In this document: one piece after another, positions 1 through 7,822 of the stretch
Layout: every line of letters starts with the position of its first letter
Numbering within the stretch: the first letter of the stretch is position 1
Assembly (NCBI GenBank): GCA_017469685.1
Contig: JAFUFW010000009.1
Location: forward strand, 1 to 64,000
Reading direction: 5' to 3'
DNA from: Bacteroidaceae bacterium
GTDB taxonomy: Bacteria > Bacteroidota > Bacteroidia > Bacteroidales > Bacteroidaceae
DNA: 64,000 bases
Notes under the pieces: model-generated
What the model was told of the DNA's origin: nothing
The model's input: only the letters and a program-made list of their open reading frames with translations
Databases searched by the model: none
Position numbers and translations under genes: made by a program

Positions 1-534
1 ATCGATGCCAACGGCATCCTGAAGGTCAGCGCCAAGGACAAGGCCACCGGCAAGGAGCAGGCCATCCGCATCGAAGCCTCCAGCGGCCTCTCGAAGGAAG
101 AGATTGAGCGCATGAAGGCTGAGGCCGAGGCCAACGCCGATGCCGACAAGCGTGAACGCGAGAAGATCGACAAGCTCAACCAGGCCGACAGCATGATCTT
201 CCAGACCGAGAATATGCTCAAGGAGAGTGGCGACAAGCTGCCCGCCGACGTCAAGGCCGAGGTCGAGGCTGCCCTCCAGAAGCTCCGCGACGCCCACAAG
301 GCTCAGGACCTCGCTGCCATCGACGCCGCCACCACCGAGCTCAACAACGCTGCCCAGAAGATGTACGCTGCCGCCCAGCAGGCAGGTGCCGGTGCACAGG
401 GCGCACAAGGCACCCCCTTCAACGGCGCCAACGGTCCCTTCGGTGGCCAGCAGGCAGGCCCTCAGGGCGGTCAGCAGCAAGGTGGTCAGCAGGGCGACAA
501 CATCCAGGACGCCGACTTTGAAGAGGTTAAGTAA
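1..534 (+). CDS. dnaK: Chaperone protein DnaK, C-terminal part (5' truncated by window edge)
   Basis: The frame is open from base 1 and ends at TAA 532-534, so this is the 3' end of a gene that starts outside the window. The first residues ([20 protein letters not shown]) are the highly conserved end of the Hsp70 substrate-binding beta domain. They are followed by the alpha-helical lid and a Gly/Gln-rich tail (GGQQ repeats) ending in EEVK, as in DnaK of other Bacteroidetes. DnaK is the ATP-dependent cytosolic Hsp70 that works with DnaJ and GrpE. The internal ATG at 112 is not the real start. A strong hairpin terminator follows. Confidence 0.97.
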   Translation: MDANGILKVSAKDKATGKEQAIRIEASSGLSKEEIERMKAEAEANADADKREREKIDKLNQADSMIFQTENMLKESGDKLPADVKAEVEAALQKLRDAHKAQDLAAIDAATTELNNAAQKMYAAAQQAGAGAQGAQGTPFNGANGPFGGQQAGPQGGQQQGGQQGDNIQDADFEEVK

Positions 535-567
535 GGGACTATCATTAAAGATACACAAAGAGAAAAT

Positions 568-600
568 CTCGCCACGGCAACTGCCATGGCGAGTTTTTTA
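568..600 (+). terminator. Rho-independent terminator after dnaK
   Basis: Inverted repeat CTCGCCACGGCA / TGCCATGGCGAG (568-579 / 582-593, one mismatch) followed by a T-tract. The end of the convergent AlbA_2-type gene (stop 598-600) lies in the T-tract, so the hairpin probably serves both genes. Confidence 0.85.
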
Positions 601-1314
601 TGCCTGTGGGGTAACAATCCACTGCTGGTCGCGGCGAAGGAGCGTGGCGAGACCGAAACGGATGAAGCGGGCGAGGATTGTGATGGCGAACTGGCGGGTG
701 ATGCGCAGCGGGGAGGTGGCTTTCAGAGCTTGGTTGAGCGTGAGGCCCTCGGGGTGCTCATTGAGTGTTGCGAGCAGGGCTCTCTCCTCATCTGTGTCGG
801 CAAAAGCCTCTCCCTGCAGGCGCGCTTCCTGTCGCCAGATGGCGAGGTGCAGGGGTGAGGCTGCGATGTTCTCATCGTCGATGCGGACGTAGGCTGTTCT
901 GCTGCGGTGCTGATGTAGGTGCCCTGCCGCAGTGTTGTCGCAATCTGCGGGCTCTGCCTCGAGGGCAAAGACTGGGCGCGCAGCAGAGGGTGCCACGGTG
1001 CAGATGACCACAGTGCACAGTTTGCCTCCGAAGGGCGCGGTGGGCACGTGGAGGGTCTCGAACTTGATGGTAGGCACAGGCGAGCAGTACTTGCATGCTG
1101 CAGCGTGCATCATGAAGATTTCCTCGTCGGAACGTACGCCATGTATGCTGCCGTCGTCGCGCACGCCTATCAGCAGACGGCCACCGTCGGTATTGGCGAA
1201 GGCTGAGACGGAGCGGGCGAGCTTGCGAGCATCGTCGACCTTGTACTTGAAGTCCTGTTGCTGGTGCTCGCCTTGGGCGATGAGCTCTTGCAGGAGTGCG
1301 GCTTGCGATTTCAT
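598..1314 (-). CDS. AlbA_2 / Schlafen-type putative DNA-binding protein
   Basis: 238 residues. The N-terminal half carries the AlbA_2 (divergent AAA-4) signature: an early E-x-DFK segment, then SVSAFANTDGGRLLIGVRDD at about residues 35-54. This domain is found in putative transcription regulators and stress or defence-associated proteins. The C-terminal 60 residues look like a winged helix (LTLNQALKATSPLRITRQ). Its biological role is unknown. It is convergent with dnaK. A TAnnTTTG box (TAACTTTG on the minus strand, 1319-1326) ends only 4 bases before the ATG, so the mRNA may be leaderless. A four-unit palindrome array lies just upstream. Confidence 0.8.
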   Translation of the reverse strand: MKSQAALLQELIAQGEHQQQDFKYKVDDARKLARSVSAFANTDGGRLLIGVRDDGSIHGVRSDEEIFMMHAAACKYCSPVPTIKFETLHVPTAPFGGKLCTVVICTVAPSAARPVFALEAEPADCDNTAAGHLHQHRSRTAYVRIDDENIAASPLHLAIWRQEARLQGEAFADTDEERALLATLNEHPEGLTLNQALKATSPLRITRQFAITILARFIRFGLATLLRRDQQWIVTPQA

Positions 1315-1318
1315 GGCG

Positions 1319-1326
1319 CAAAGTTA
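1319..1326 (-). promoter_or_regulatory. -7 promoter box of the AlbA_2-type gene
   Basis: TAACTTTG on the minus strand matches TAnnTTTG. The box ends 4 bases before the start codon at 1314, which would place the transcription start at or next to the ATG. Confidence 0.6.
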
Positions 1327-1383
1327 AGCATTTTTGCCGACAACGGTGGCGAGGTTGGGAATAATCTTGGGCTAATGTAAAAA

Positions 1384-1463
1384 ACAGCCCAAGGGTTTCG
1401 GCAAAAACCCTTGAGGGTTTTGACAATAACCCTTAAGGGTTCGGCGGATAACCCTTAAGGGTT
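1384..1463 (-). repeat. Palindrome array A: four 14-bp units at 22-bp period
   Basis: Four copies related to AACCCTTAAGGGTT, centred at 1390.5, 1412.5, 1434.5 and 1456.5, each separated by 8 bp. The two high-coordinate units are perfect; the next has TTGA in the middle; the lowest is degenerate. On the minus strand, the direction of the flanking tRNA-His and AlbA_2-type genes, the array ends in a T6 tract (1379-1384). Adjacent units are self-complementary and can pair as hairpins with 8-nt loops. The same 80-bp design occurs three more times in the window. Confidence 0.9.
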
Positions 1464-1499
1464 TTTTGCGTAGTGGCTGAGGCTATGACAGAGATGGCA

Positions 1500-1540
1500 A
1501 GAAAAAAATGCCTGCACAGACTCGGGAGCGGTGCAGGCAT
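1500..1540 (-). terminator. Terminator of tRNA-His
   Basis: Inverted repeat ATGCCTGCAC (508-517 in the 1000s) / GTGCAGGCAT (531-540), followed on the minus strand by T7. It is placed directly downstream of the tRNA. Confidence 0.85.
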
Positions 1541-1567
1541 TGCCGGTTGAAAAGAGGATTAAGGAGG

Positions 1568-1642
1568 GGTGACTAGTGGGACTCGAACCCACGACATTCA
1601 GAACCACAATCTGACGCTCTAACCAACTGAACTATAGTCACC
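1568..1642 (-). tRNA. tRNA-His (anticodon GTG)
   Basis: Minus-strand cloverleaf: acceptor GTGACTA pairs with TAGTCAC, D-arm TTCAGTTGGTTAGAGC, anticodon loop TTGTGGT with anticodon GTG, T-loop GGGTTCGAGTCCC. The extra G at position -1 (1642) opposite discriminator C73 is the identity mark of tRNA-His. CCA is not encoded. A TACCTTTG -7 box lies upstream and a hairpin terminator downstream. Confidence 0.96.
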
Positions 1643-1684
1643 GTGTTGCAACCCTGTGCTGGGTTGCTTTTGCGTTAGCGGCTG

Positions 1685-1692
1685 CAAAGGTA
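1685..1692 (-). promoter_or_regulatory. -7 promoter box of tRNA-His
   Basis: TACCTTTG on the minus strand, matching TAnnTTTG, 43 bases upstream of the tRNA 5' end. Confidence 0.65.
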
Positions 1693-1759
1693 GGAATAAT
1701 TATCAAAAGGAAAAAGAGAAAAGTAAAAAATTTGCGATGAATTGGCGTTTTTTTTTGCT

Positions 1760-3055
1760 TTAGTTGATGTATTGCCGCTCAAAATCGGCTATTTTGCGGG
1801 TGTAGTAGTCGCGCAAGTCGGCCCAACGGTAGTATGGGAACTGGTCTGTTGGCACGGGCATGGTCTGCTCTCGTTCGTTGAGGAGGGCCTTGACGAGAAT
1901 GTCTCCCTTGCGGCCTTTCTTGGGGCGGTAGAAGATGAGCTGCACGTTGCAGGCCATGGGGAAGATGTTGTAGTTGCGCCAGGTGGCGTCGAGGTGGTCG
2001 AGGTCGTCGACACGCGCGCCGCTGTTGCCAAGTTCGAGAAGGCAGGCGAGTGGCATGACGCACACTTCGTGGCCGAAGCGCAGCACAGCTTGTGTCTGGC
2101 GTGTGGTGTCGGCAACATGGATGATGTCCTTGAGCAGGTCGCGCTGACTGAAAGGCATGACGCCTCCCGTCTGTGGTGCGTGGCCATAGCTTAGGTACCA
2201 GTCTACGTTCTTTATTCTCCAGAGGTCGTAGAGTTCGTCTGTTGTGAAGAGGGAGAGGAGCTCGATGTCTGTGTCGTGGCTCTGCATGTTGTTGGCGATG
2301 TAGAAGAGCTGGCGCATGAACTCATGTGTGCGGATGCTGTCGGCAGCCCACTGCGGGTCGTTGAAGAGTGTGCTGACGAGTCGCTCGGGGTGCGTCCAAC
2401 GTTCGCGGTTGCGGCGCTCTATCTCTGAGCCTTTGCTGTTTTGCTCTCGCAGCACTTGTGGCCAAGGCGCGTTGAGGTAGTACTGGAAAGCCTGGCTTAC
2501 GTCGTTGTGTATGGTGGCCGACGGGTTTGCGGCCGCGAGTTCCTCACATTCAGCTTCCATAGAGAGTATGCAGCGGATGACGACGGTGCTCTTGGCGTCG
2601 ATGTGCACACCTTTCTTCTTGAATATCTCAGGGAAATGCTGCGCCATACGCCTTCCGATGCCATGGTGCTGGCGCTCGCCCACGGTTGTGAGGTCGCCGA
2701 GGCGCTTCAGGGTGGTCGGGTAGAAGCGCTCGAGCTTGTCGAGGGTCTGCAATCCCAATTCGGTGAGCTTGCCTTGCTCCTTGGCTTTGCGCAGGGACCG
2801 TATGCTGTTCATGTACTCTCCGTCGCCCAGCAGCCAGCGAGCGCCGTGGCGTCCGTAGTGGTTCATAAGGTAAGGCTCATAGCCCTTCGGAGCCTTGGTG
2901 AGTTTGGCTGTTGCAGGGTAGTTGTCGTAGTCGAGGTGGTTGCTGCCGCAGAGGAAGGGGTTCGCGGCTATTTCCTCGCGGGCAGTGGGCTGTGCGGCAA
3001 TGCCAGCAGCCATGAAGGCTGTCAATGTGAGGCTGATGAGATGCTTGAGTTTCAT
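1760..3055 (-). CDS. Secreted histidine acid phosphatase (phytase/MINPP-like)
   Basis: 431 residues with a cleavable signal peptide (ends near AGIAAQ, residue 22). The catalytic RHGxR motif is RHGAR at 69-73, whose His is the phospho-acceptor. The second signature is FGHE at about 327-330, which in this branch supplies the proton donor. The length and the His_Phos_2 architecture match Bacteroidetes MINPP-type enzymes that remove phosphate from inositol polyphosphates or other phosphomonoesters in the periplasm or outside the cell. Substrate is inferred, not shown. Monocistronic, with a TATCTTTG -7 box at 3090-3097. Confidence 0.85.
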   Translation of the reverse strand: MKLKHLISLTLTAFMAAGIAAQPTAREEIAANPFLCGSNHLDYDNYPATAKLTKAPKGYEPYLMNHYGRHGARWLLGDGEYMNSIRSLRKAKEQGKLTELGLQTLDKLERFYPTTLKRLGDLTTVGERQHHGIGRRMAQHFPEIFKKKGVHIDAKSTVVIRCILSMEAECEELAAANPSATIHNDVSQAFQYYLNAPWPQVLREQNSKGSEIERRNRERWTHPERLVSTLFNDPQWAADSIRTHEFMRQLFYIANNMQSHDTDIELLSLFTTDELYDLWRIKNVDWYLSYGHAPQTGGVMPFSQRDLLKDIIHVADTTRQTQAVLRFGHEVCVMPLACLLELGNSGARVDDLDHLDATWRNYNIFPMACNVQLIFYRPKKGRKGDILVKALLNEREQTMPVPTDQFPYYRWADLRDYYTRKIADFERQYIN

Positions 3056-3089
3056 AGTGAGAATATAGTGTTATAATGTTTTTGTGCGG

Positions 3090-3097
3090 CAAAGATA
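3090..3097 (-). promoter_or_regulatory. -7 promoter box of the histidine phosphatase gene
   Basis: TATCTTTG on the minus strand (TAnnTTTG), 35 bases before the start codon. Confidence 0.6.
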
Positions 3098-3192
3098 CGA
3101 AATAGATTAAAGAATGGAGATTAAAGAAGGAGAAAAATGCACGCGCGAGTGCAAAAACTCTGATCTCTAATCCCTATTCCCTAATCTTTTAT

Positions 3193-3200
3193 TACCTTTG
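3193..3200 (+). promoter_or_regulatory. -7 promoter box of topB
   Basis: TACCTTTG, 23 bases before the topB ATG. It is preceded by a TAATCCCTA-type satellite that also precedes the argS promoter (33961-33996). Confidence 0.65.
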
Positions 3201-3223
3201 CAAGCGCAAAAACGAAAGAAGCG

Positions 3224-5128
3224 ATGATAGTTTGTATTGCAGAGAAGCCATCCGTGGCACGCGACATTGCACGAGTGCTGGGAGCGGCCACAGAGCGGCC
3301 AGGCTACATGGAAGGCAACGGCTACCAAGTGACGTGGACCTTCGGCCACCTGTGCGAGCTGAAGGCGCCGGCCGACTACACACCCATGTGGCGCACGTGG
3401 AGCCTGGCGCAGCTGCCTATGGTGCCGCCCCGCTTCGGCATCCGGCTGAAGGAGGATCAGGGCGTGGAGCGCCAGTTCAAGATCATCGAATCGCTCATGC
3501 AGGCGGCCGACGGCATCATCAACTGCGGCGATGCCGGGCAGGAGGGCGAACTTATCCAGCGCTGGGTGATGCAGAAAGCCGGCGCCCGCTGCCCCGTGCA
3601 GCGCCTTTGGATAAGCTCGCTCACCGAGGAAGCCATACGCGAAGGATTCCAGCAGCTGAAGGACCAGCGCGAGTACCAGAGCCTCTACGAGGCAGGCCTC
3701 TGCCGCGCCATCGGCGACTGGATGCTCGGCATGAACGCCACGCGCCTTTACACACTCAAGTACGGCTCCAATCGGCAAGTGCTCTCGATAGGGCGCGTGC
3801 AGACGCCCACGCTGGCCCTGATTGTCAACCGCCAGCACGAAATCGACAACTTCAAGCCCGAGACCTACTGGGTGCTCACGACCGTATACCGCGACACGAC
3901 CTTCTCGGCCGTCATGGAAGAGGGCGACCGCGGCTTCAAGACTCAGGAGGAGGGCCAGAAAGCCCTCGACGCCATACGCGAACTGCCCTTCACTGTTACC
4001 TCCGTTGAGAAGAAAGCCGGCAAGGAAGCGCCGCCCCGCCTCTTCGACCTGACCTCGCTGCAGGTGGAGTGCAACAAGAAGTTCGGCTTCTCGGCCGAGC
4101 AGACATTGCAGCTCATCCAAAGCCTCTACGAGAAGAAAGTGGCAACATATCCGCGCGTCGACACCACCTTCCTGCCCGACGACGTCTACCCCAAATGCCC
4201 GCAGATACTGGCGGCCATGACGCCCTACGCAGGCTTCATACAGCCCCTGCTCGAAGGAGGCAAGAAGCTGAAGAAGAGCACAAAGGTGTTCGACAACGCA
4301 AAGGTCACCGACCACCATGCAATCATCCCGACAAACGTGCCTGTTACCTCTGCCGCCCTATCGCAGATGGAGAAGCGCGTCTACGACCTCATTGCCCGCC
4401 GCTTCATCGGGGCTTTCTACCCGGAATGCAAGTTCGAGCAGACGACGGTGCTGGGTGAAGTGCGCTGCGAAGGCCTGCGTGCCAGCACATTTGACGATGT
4501 TGTACCCTTCAAGGCCACTGGAAAGCGCATCGTAGACCCGGCTTGGCACGTGCTGTGGGAAAAGAAGAAAGCGGCACCGAGCCCCGAGAATCAGGGGAAC
4601 CAGGAGAATACCGACAACCAAGAAAGCCCTGATAATCAAGAAAACGAGCAGGAGCGTTCGCTGCCAGCTTTCCGAAAAGGCGAGAGCGGCCCACATGTGC
4701 CCAATCTGGCAGAGAAGCAGACTACGCCGCCCAAGCCCTACACTGAAGCCACGCTGCTCAGGGCCATGGAGACCGCAGGCAAGCTCGTGGACGACGACGA
4801 ACTGCGCGACGCGCTCAAGGAGAACGGCATAGGGCGCCCTTCAACGCGAGCCGCTATCATCGAGACCCTATTCAAGCGCGACTACATACGCCGCGTGCGC
4901 AAGAGCCTGGCACCGACGCCTACTGGCGTGCAGCTCATAGGGCTCATCCACGAGGAACTGCTCAAGAGCGCCGAGCTCACTGGACGCTGGGAGCGAAAGC
5001 TGCGGCAGATAGAGCGCCACGAATATGATGCCAAGCAATTCATAGAGGAGCTGCGGCAGATGGTCACCGACATCGTGCTCGCCGTGATGCAGGACAACAG
5101 CAACCGCCACGTGGCTTCCGGCTGTTGA
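3224..5128 (+). CDS. topB: DNA topoisomerase III (type IA)
   Basis: 634 residues, close to E. coli TopB (653). The N-terminal Toprim domain shows the catalytic Glu in IAEKPS (E8) and the acidic triad in DAGQEGE (103-109). The active-site Tyr is Y309 in TYPRVDTTFLP. The C-terminal part includes GIGRPSTRAAIIE, typical of type IA enzymes. The enzyme relaxes negative supercoils and decatenates DNA. Residues 451-478 form a low-complexity linker with repeated NQE/DNQ units, not expected in the conserved core. No C-terminal zinc ribbon is evident. The downstream PorE-like gene begins 50 bases later. Confidence 0.95.
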   Translation: MIVCIAEKPSVARDIARVLGAATERPGYMEGNGYQVTWTFGHLCELKAPADYTPMWRTWSLAQLPMVPPRFGIRLKEDQGVERQFKIIESLMQAADGIINCGDAGQEGELIQRWVMQKAGARCPVQRLWISSLTEEAIREGFQQLKDQREYQSLYEAGLCRAIGDWMLGMNATRLYTLKYGSNRQVLSIGRVQTPTLALIVNRQHEIDNFKPETYWVLTTVYRDTTFSAVMEEGDRGFKTQEEGQKALDAIRELPFTVTSVEKKAGKEAPPRLFDLTSLQVECNKKFGFSAEQTLQLIQSLYEKKVATYPRVDTTFLPDDVYPKCPQILAAMTPYAGFIQPLLEGGKKLKKSTKVFDNAKVTDHHAIIPTNVPVTSAALSQMEKRVYDLIARRFIGAFYPECKFEQTTVLGEVRCEGLRASTFDDVVPFKATGKRIVDPAWHVLWEKKKAAPSPENQGNQENTDNQESPDNQENEQERSLPAFRKGESGPHVPNLAEKQTTPPKPYTEATLLRAMETAGKLVDDDELRDALKENGIGRPSTRAAIIETLFKRDYIRRVRKSLAPTPTGVQLIGLIHEELLKSAELTGRWERKLRQIERHEYDAKQFIEELRQMVTDIVLAVMQDNSNRHVASGC

Positions 5129-5178
5129 TTTTTAAGGCCTCAACGCAATAATTCTTTCACGCGCGCGTTATATAATTA

Positions 5179-7560
5179 ATGAGAAACGCATTGCATACGA
5201 CGCTCTGGAGCGTGGCCCTCGCGGCTACGCTCGCCATGGCGTTGGCATCATGCAACGCCGAGAGCGCGCTGAAAAAGGGCGATACATACTACGCCCTCGG
5301 CGAATACTTCGACGCCGCAGCCGAGTACAAGACGGCATACGGAAAGACACCTATGCGCCAGCGCGACAAGAGAGGCGAACGCGCACTGAAGATGGCCGAC
5401 TGCTACCGCCGCATCAACTATTCAGCAAAGGCTGTAGGCGCATACCAGAACGGCATACGCTATACCGAGAAAGCAATGGCCGACCGCAAAAAAGCCGCCG
5501 AGGCAAAAGCGCAGGCTGACGCCAGGAAAAGCAACAGCAGCAAGAAGAACAAGAAAAAAAGCAAAGGGAAGGCTGAGGACTACGAGCAACCCGAAGCCCC
5601 CGACCTTACACTCGAGCCGCTCGACTCAGCAGCCGAAGCCACCATCCTCGAAGCCACGCTCCAGCTGGCACGCCTGCAGCATAAGAATGGCGACTACAAG
5701 AATGCAATCAAAAACTACGAACGATACATCGAAGACGCCAGCGTGATGTACACCCTCTACCCCGAAGTGTGCACACCACAGAACGACACCCTGGCCACAA
5801 ACGGCCTCATAGGCGCACGCTCAGCCGCCAACATGAAGAAGCGAGGCTCGCTCTACAGCATCAAGAAGATGCCTGAGCTCAACTCGCGCCGCTCGGACTT
5901 CTCCCCCGCCCTCTTCGGCGACGACTGGGATCAACTCTACTGGACCAGCACGCGGCCGCAGGCAACAGGCGACGACCTGAGCGGAATCACGGGCACAAAG
6001 TACGCCGACATCTTCGTCTCGCGCAAGGACGACAAAGGCAAATGGCAGACTCCCGAACCCGTAGAGGGCGACCTCAACAGCGAGCTGGAAGAAGGCGTAT
6101 GCTGTTTCTCCCCCGATGGTAAGACGATGTACCTCACGCGCTGTACCACAGACCCCGACTATCCCCGCTTCGCACAGATATTCACCTCGAACCGGTCGGA
6201 CGCCAGCTGGTCGAAACCCTCAGAGCTGCGGCTCTCGCGCGACACACTCTCAGCCTACGCCCACCCTGCCGTATCGCCCGACGGCCACTGGCTCTACTTC
6301 GTCAGCGACATGCCTGGCGGCCACGGAGGCAAGGACATCTGGCGCGTAGCGATAGAAGGCAAGACGCTCGGAGGCGTGGAATGCCTGCCGGCACCTATAA
6401 ACACTCCCGGCGACGAGATGTTCCCAACGTTCCGCCCCAACGGAGACCTCTACTTCTCGAGCGACGGACACCCGGGCATGGGAGGCCTCGACCTCTTCTG
6501 CGCCACCCAGGACAGCATAACACACCAATGGAGCATACGCAACCTCGGCTACCCGATGAACACTGCCGGCGACGACTTCGGCATGACATTCGAGGGGCCT
6601 CACAACCGAGGCTTCTTTGCCACCAACAGGGGCGATGCCCGCGGATGGGACCACCTCATGGCGTTCGAATGCCCGGAGATTACGCAGACGGTACGTGGAT
6701 GGGTCTACGAGAAGGACGGCTACGAGCTGCCCGGGGGACTTGTCTACATGATAGGCGACGACGGCACAAACCAGAAGCTGAGCGTGCGCGGCGACGGCTC
6801 GTTCGAGGCCACAGTGCAACCGCGCGTCAACTACATCTTCCTCGGCACCTGCAAAGGCTACCTCAACCACGTGGAGCAGCTCGCCGTCGACACTTCCTCG
6901 GTAAGCCTGGAGCACGTGCTTCAGTTCCCGCTGGCATCAATAACAGCACCCGTTCTCGTGCGTAACGTGTTCTATGAGTTCGACAGTGCAGAACTTACGG
7001 ACGACAGTACGGCCGCCCTCGACAGCCTCACAGCCCTGCTCAACGAGAACCCTAACGTAACCATCGAGCTCAGTGCGCACTGCGACTACCGAGGCAACGA
7101 CCAGTACAACGAGCGCCTCTCGCAGCGACGCGCAGAGAGCGTAGTGCGATACCTCATAGAACACGGCATCGCCGCCGACCGCCTCACGCCAAAAGGCTAT
7201 GGCGAAAGCCGCCCGAAGGTTGTGAAGCGCCGCATTGCCGAGCAGTATGACTTCCTGCACGAAGGCGACACGCTGACAGAAGCCTTCATCCGTGCACTCC
7301 CCGACGACGAGCAGCAGGAAGCATGCAACGCGCTCAACCGTCGCACAGAATTCCGCGTGCTGCGCACCACCTACGGGCTATTCGAGCAAATGAAGAAACG
7401 CACCGACAAAAACTCCGAGGCCGGCAAGGACGGCGAAGAGGCCACAGAGAGCGAAGAAACTGGCCAGGAAAAGCCAGACGACAAGGCCGGGAAGCACACC
7501 GGCGAGGCCACAGACGAAGGCACACCGCCCGACGATGACTGGGACGACTTCATGTATTAG
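5179..7560 (+). CDS. PorE-like OmpA-family lipoprotein (TPR, PD40 propeller, CRD, OmpA domain)
   Basis: 793 residues. A lipoprotein signal ends at LASC (C25). Domains in order: TPR-like helices about 30-200 (repeated A-Y motifs in GEYFDAAAEYKTAY), a PD40/WD40-like propeller about 215-510 with several SPDG-type blade motifs, a carboxypeptidase-regulatory-like beta domain about 515-595, an OmpA peptidoglycan-binding domain about 600-720 (FYEFDSAEL, then RLSQRRAESVVRYL and GYGESRP), and an acidic tail. This order matches PorE of Porphyromonas gingivalis, which ties the type IX secretion machinery to peptidoglycan. The T9SS role is inferred from architecture only. Confidence 0.8.
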   Translation: MRNALHTTLWSVALAATLAMALASCNAESALKKGDTYYALGEYFDAAAEYKTAYGKTPMRQRDKRGERALKMADCYRRINYSAKAVGAYQNGIRYTEKAMADRKKAAEAKAQADARKSNSSKKNKKKSKGKAEDYEQPEAPDLTLEPLDSAAEATILEATLQLARLQHKNGDYKNAIKNYERYIEDASVMYTLYPEVCTPQNDTLATNGLIGARSAANMKKRGSLYSIKKMPELNSRRSDFSPALFGDDWDQLYWTSTRPQATGDDLSGITGTKYADIFVSRKDDKGKWQTPEPVEGDLNSELEEGVCCFSPDGKTMYLTRCTTDPDYPRFAQIFTSNRSDASWSKPSELRLSRDTLSAYAHPAVSPDGHWLYFVSDMPGGHGGKDIWRVAIEGKTLGGVECLPAPINTPGDEMFPTFRPNGDLYFSSDGHPGMGGLDLFCATQDSITHQWSIRNLGYPMNTAGDDFGMTFEGPHNRGFFATNRGDARGWDHLMAFECPEITQTVRGWVYEKDGYELPGGLVYMIGDDGTNQKLSVRGDGSFEATVQPRVNYIFLGTCKGYLNHVEQLAVDTSSVSLEHVLQFPLASITAPVLVRNVFYEFDSAELTDDSTAALDSLTALLNENPNVTIELSAHCDYRGNDQYNERLSQRRAESVVRYLIEHGIAADRLTPKGYGESRPKVVKRRIAEQYDFLHEGDTLTEAFIRALPDDEQQEACNALNRRTEFRVLRTTYGLFEQMKKRTDKNSEAGKDGEEATESEETGQEKPDDKAGKHTGEATDEGTPPDDDWDDFMY

Positions 7561-7606
7561 CAGACCTGCAAGCAACGTTTTTTGCCCACGGTCTGCTATT
7601 TTTTTG
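7560..7606 (+). terminator. Terminator after the PorE-like gene
   Basis: GCAGACC (7560-7566) pairs with GGTCTGC (7590-7596), followed by a T7 tract. Confidence 0.75.
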
Positions 7607-7681
7607 CACCTTTCAGTAACTTTTTTCATCTCTCCCCGCCCTTTTTTTTCATATTCGTTTCTCACTTTTCATTTTTATTCC

Positions 7682-7689
7682 TAACTTTG
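7682..7689 (+). promoter_or_regulatory. -7 promoter box of corA
   Basis: TAACTTTG matches TAnnTTTG. It implies a leader of about 130 nt before the corA start codon. Confidence 0.65.
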
Positions 7690-7718
7690 CGGCCGTTAAA
7701 CCAATCCATACACACGAA

Positions 7719-7754
7719 ATGGACGACTATCATCAACGTAACAACATGAATTAG
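7719..7754 (+). CDS. Possible leader peptide upstream of corA (MDDYHQRNNMN)
   Basis: An 11-codon reading frame from ATG 7719 to TAG 7754, in the leader between the promoter box and corA. Its stop codon overlaps the 5' arm of a long hairpin. The position is reminiscent of leader peptides that control Mg2+ transporter genes in enterobacteria, but no sequence relation is claimed. A chance short ORF cannot be excluded. Confidence 0.35.
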   Translation: MDDYHQRNNMN

Positions 7755-7801
7755 GCTCCCGGAAGCACTTGCATCGCATAGCAGGCTTCAGGCGAGAGCC
7801 T
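7751..7801 (+). promoter_or_regulatory. Structured leader hairpin before corA
   Basis: Two nested arms: AGGCTC (7753-7758) with GAGCCT (7796-7801), and CCGGAAGC (7759-7766) with GCTTCAGG (7785-7792, one mismatch). The loop is 18 nt. It is not followed by a T-run, so it is not a plain terminator. The hairpin starts at the stop codon of the mini-ORF and ends 21 bases before the corA ATG, a placement suited to translational control. Confidence 0.55.
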
Positions 7802-7822
7802 CTAAACCTTTTTATTCCTACT

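Noticed and set aside
1384..1463. CRISPR array
   Set aside because: Units are 14-bp palindromes with 8-bp spacers and only four copies; no cas genes are near. This is not CRISPR geometry.
3167..4318. Long minus-strand reading frame opposite topB
   Set aside because: It is a mirror of the GC-rich codon pattern of topB; the protein has no recognisable domain and topB is certain on the other strand.
7769..7822. N-terminal extension of CorA from ATG 7769
   Set aside because: The added residues would be encoded by the leader hairpin loop and 3' arm and do not look like CorA; ATG 7823 fits the family start.
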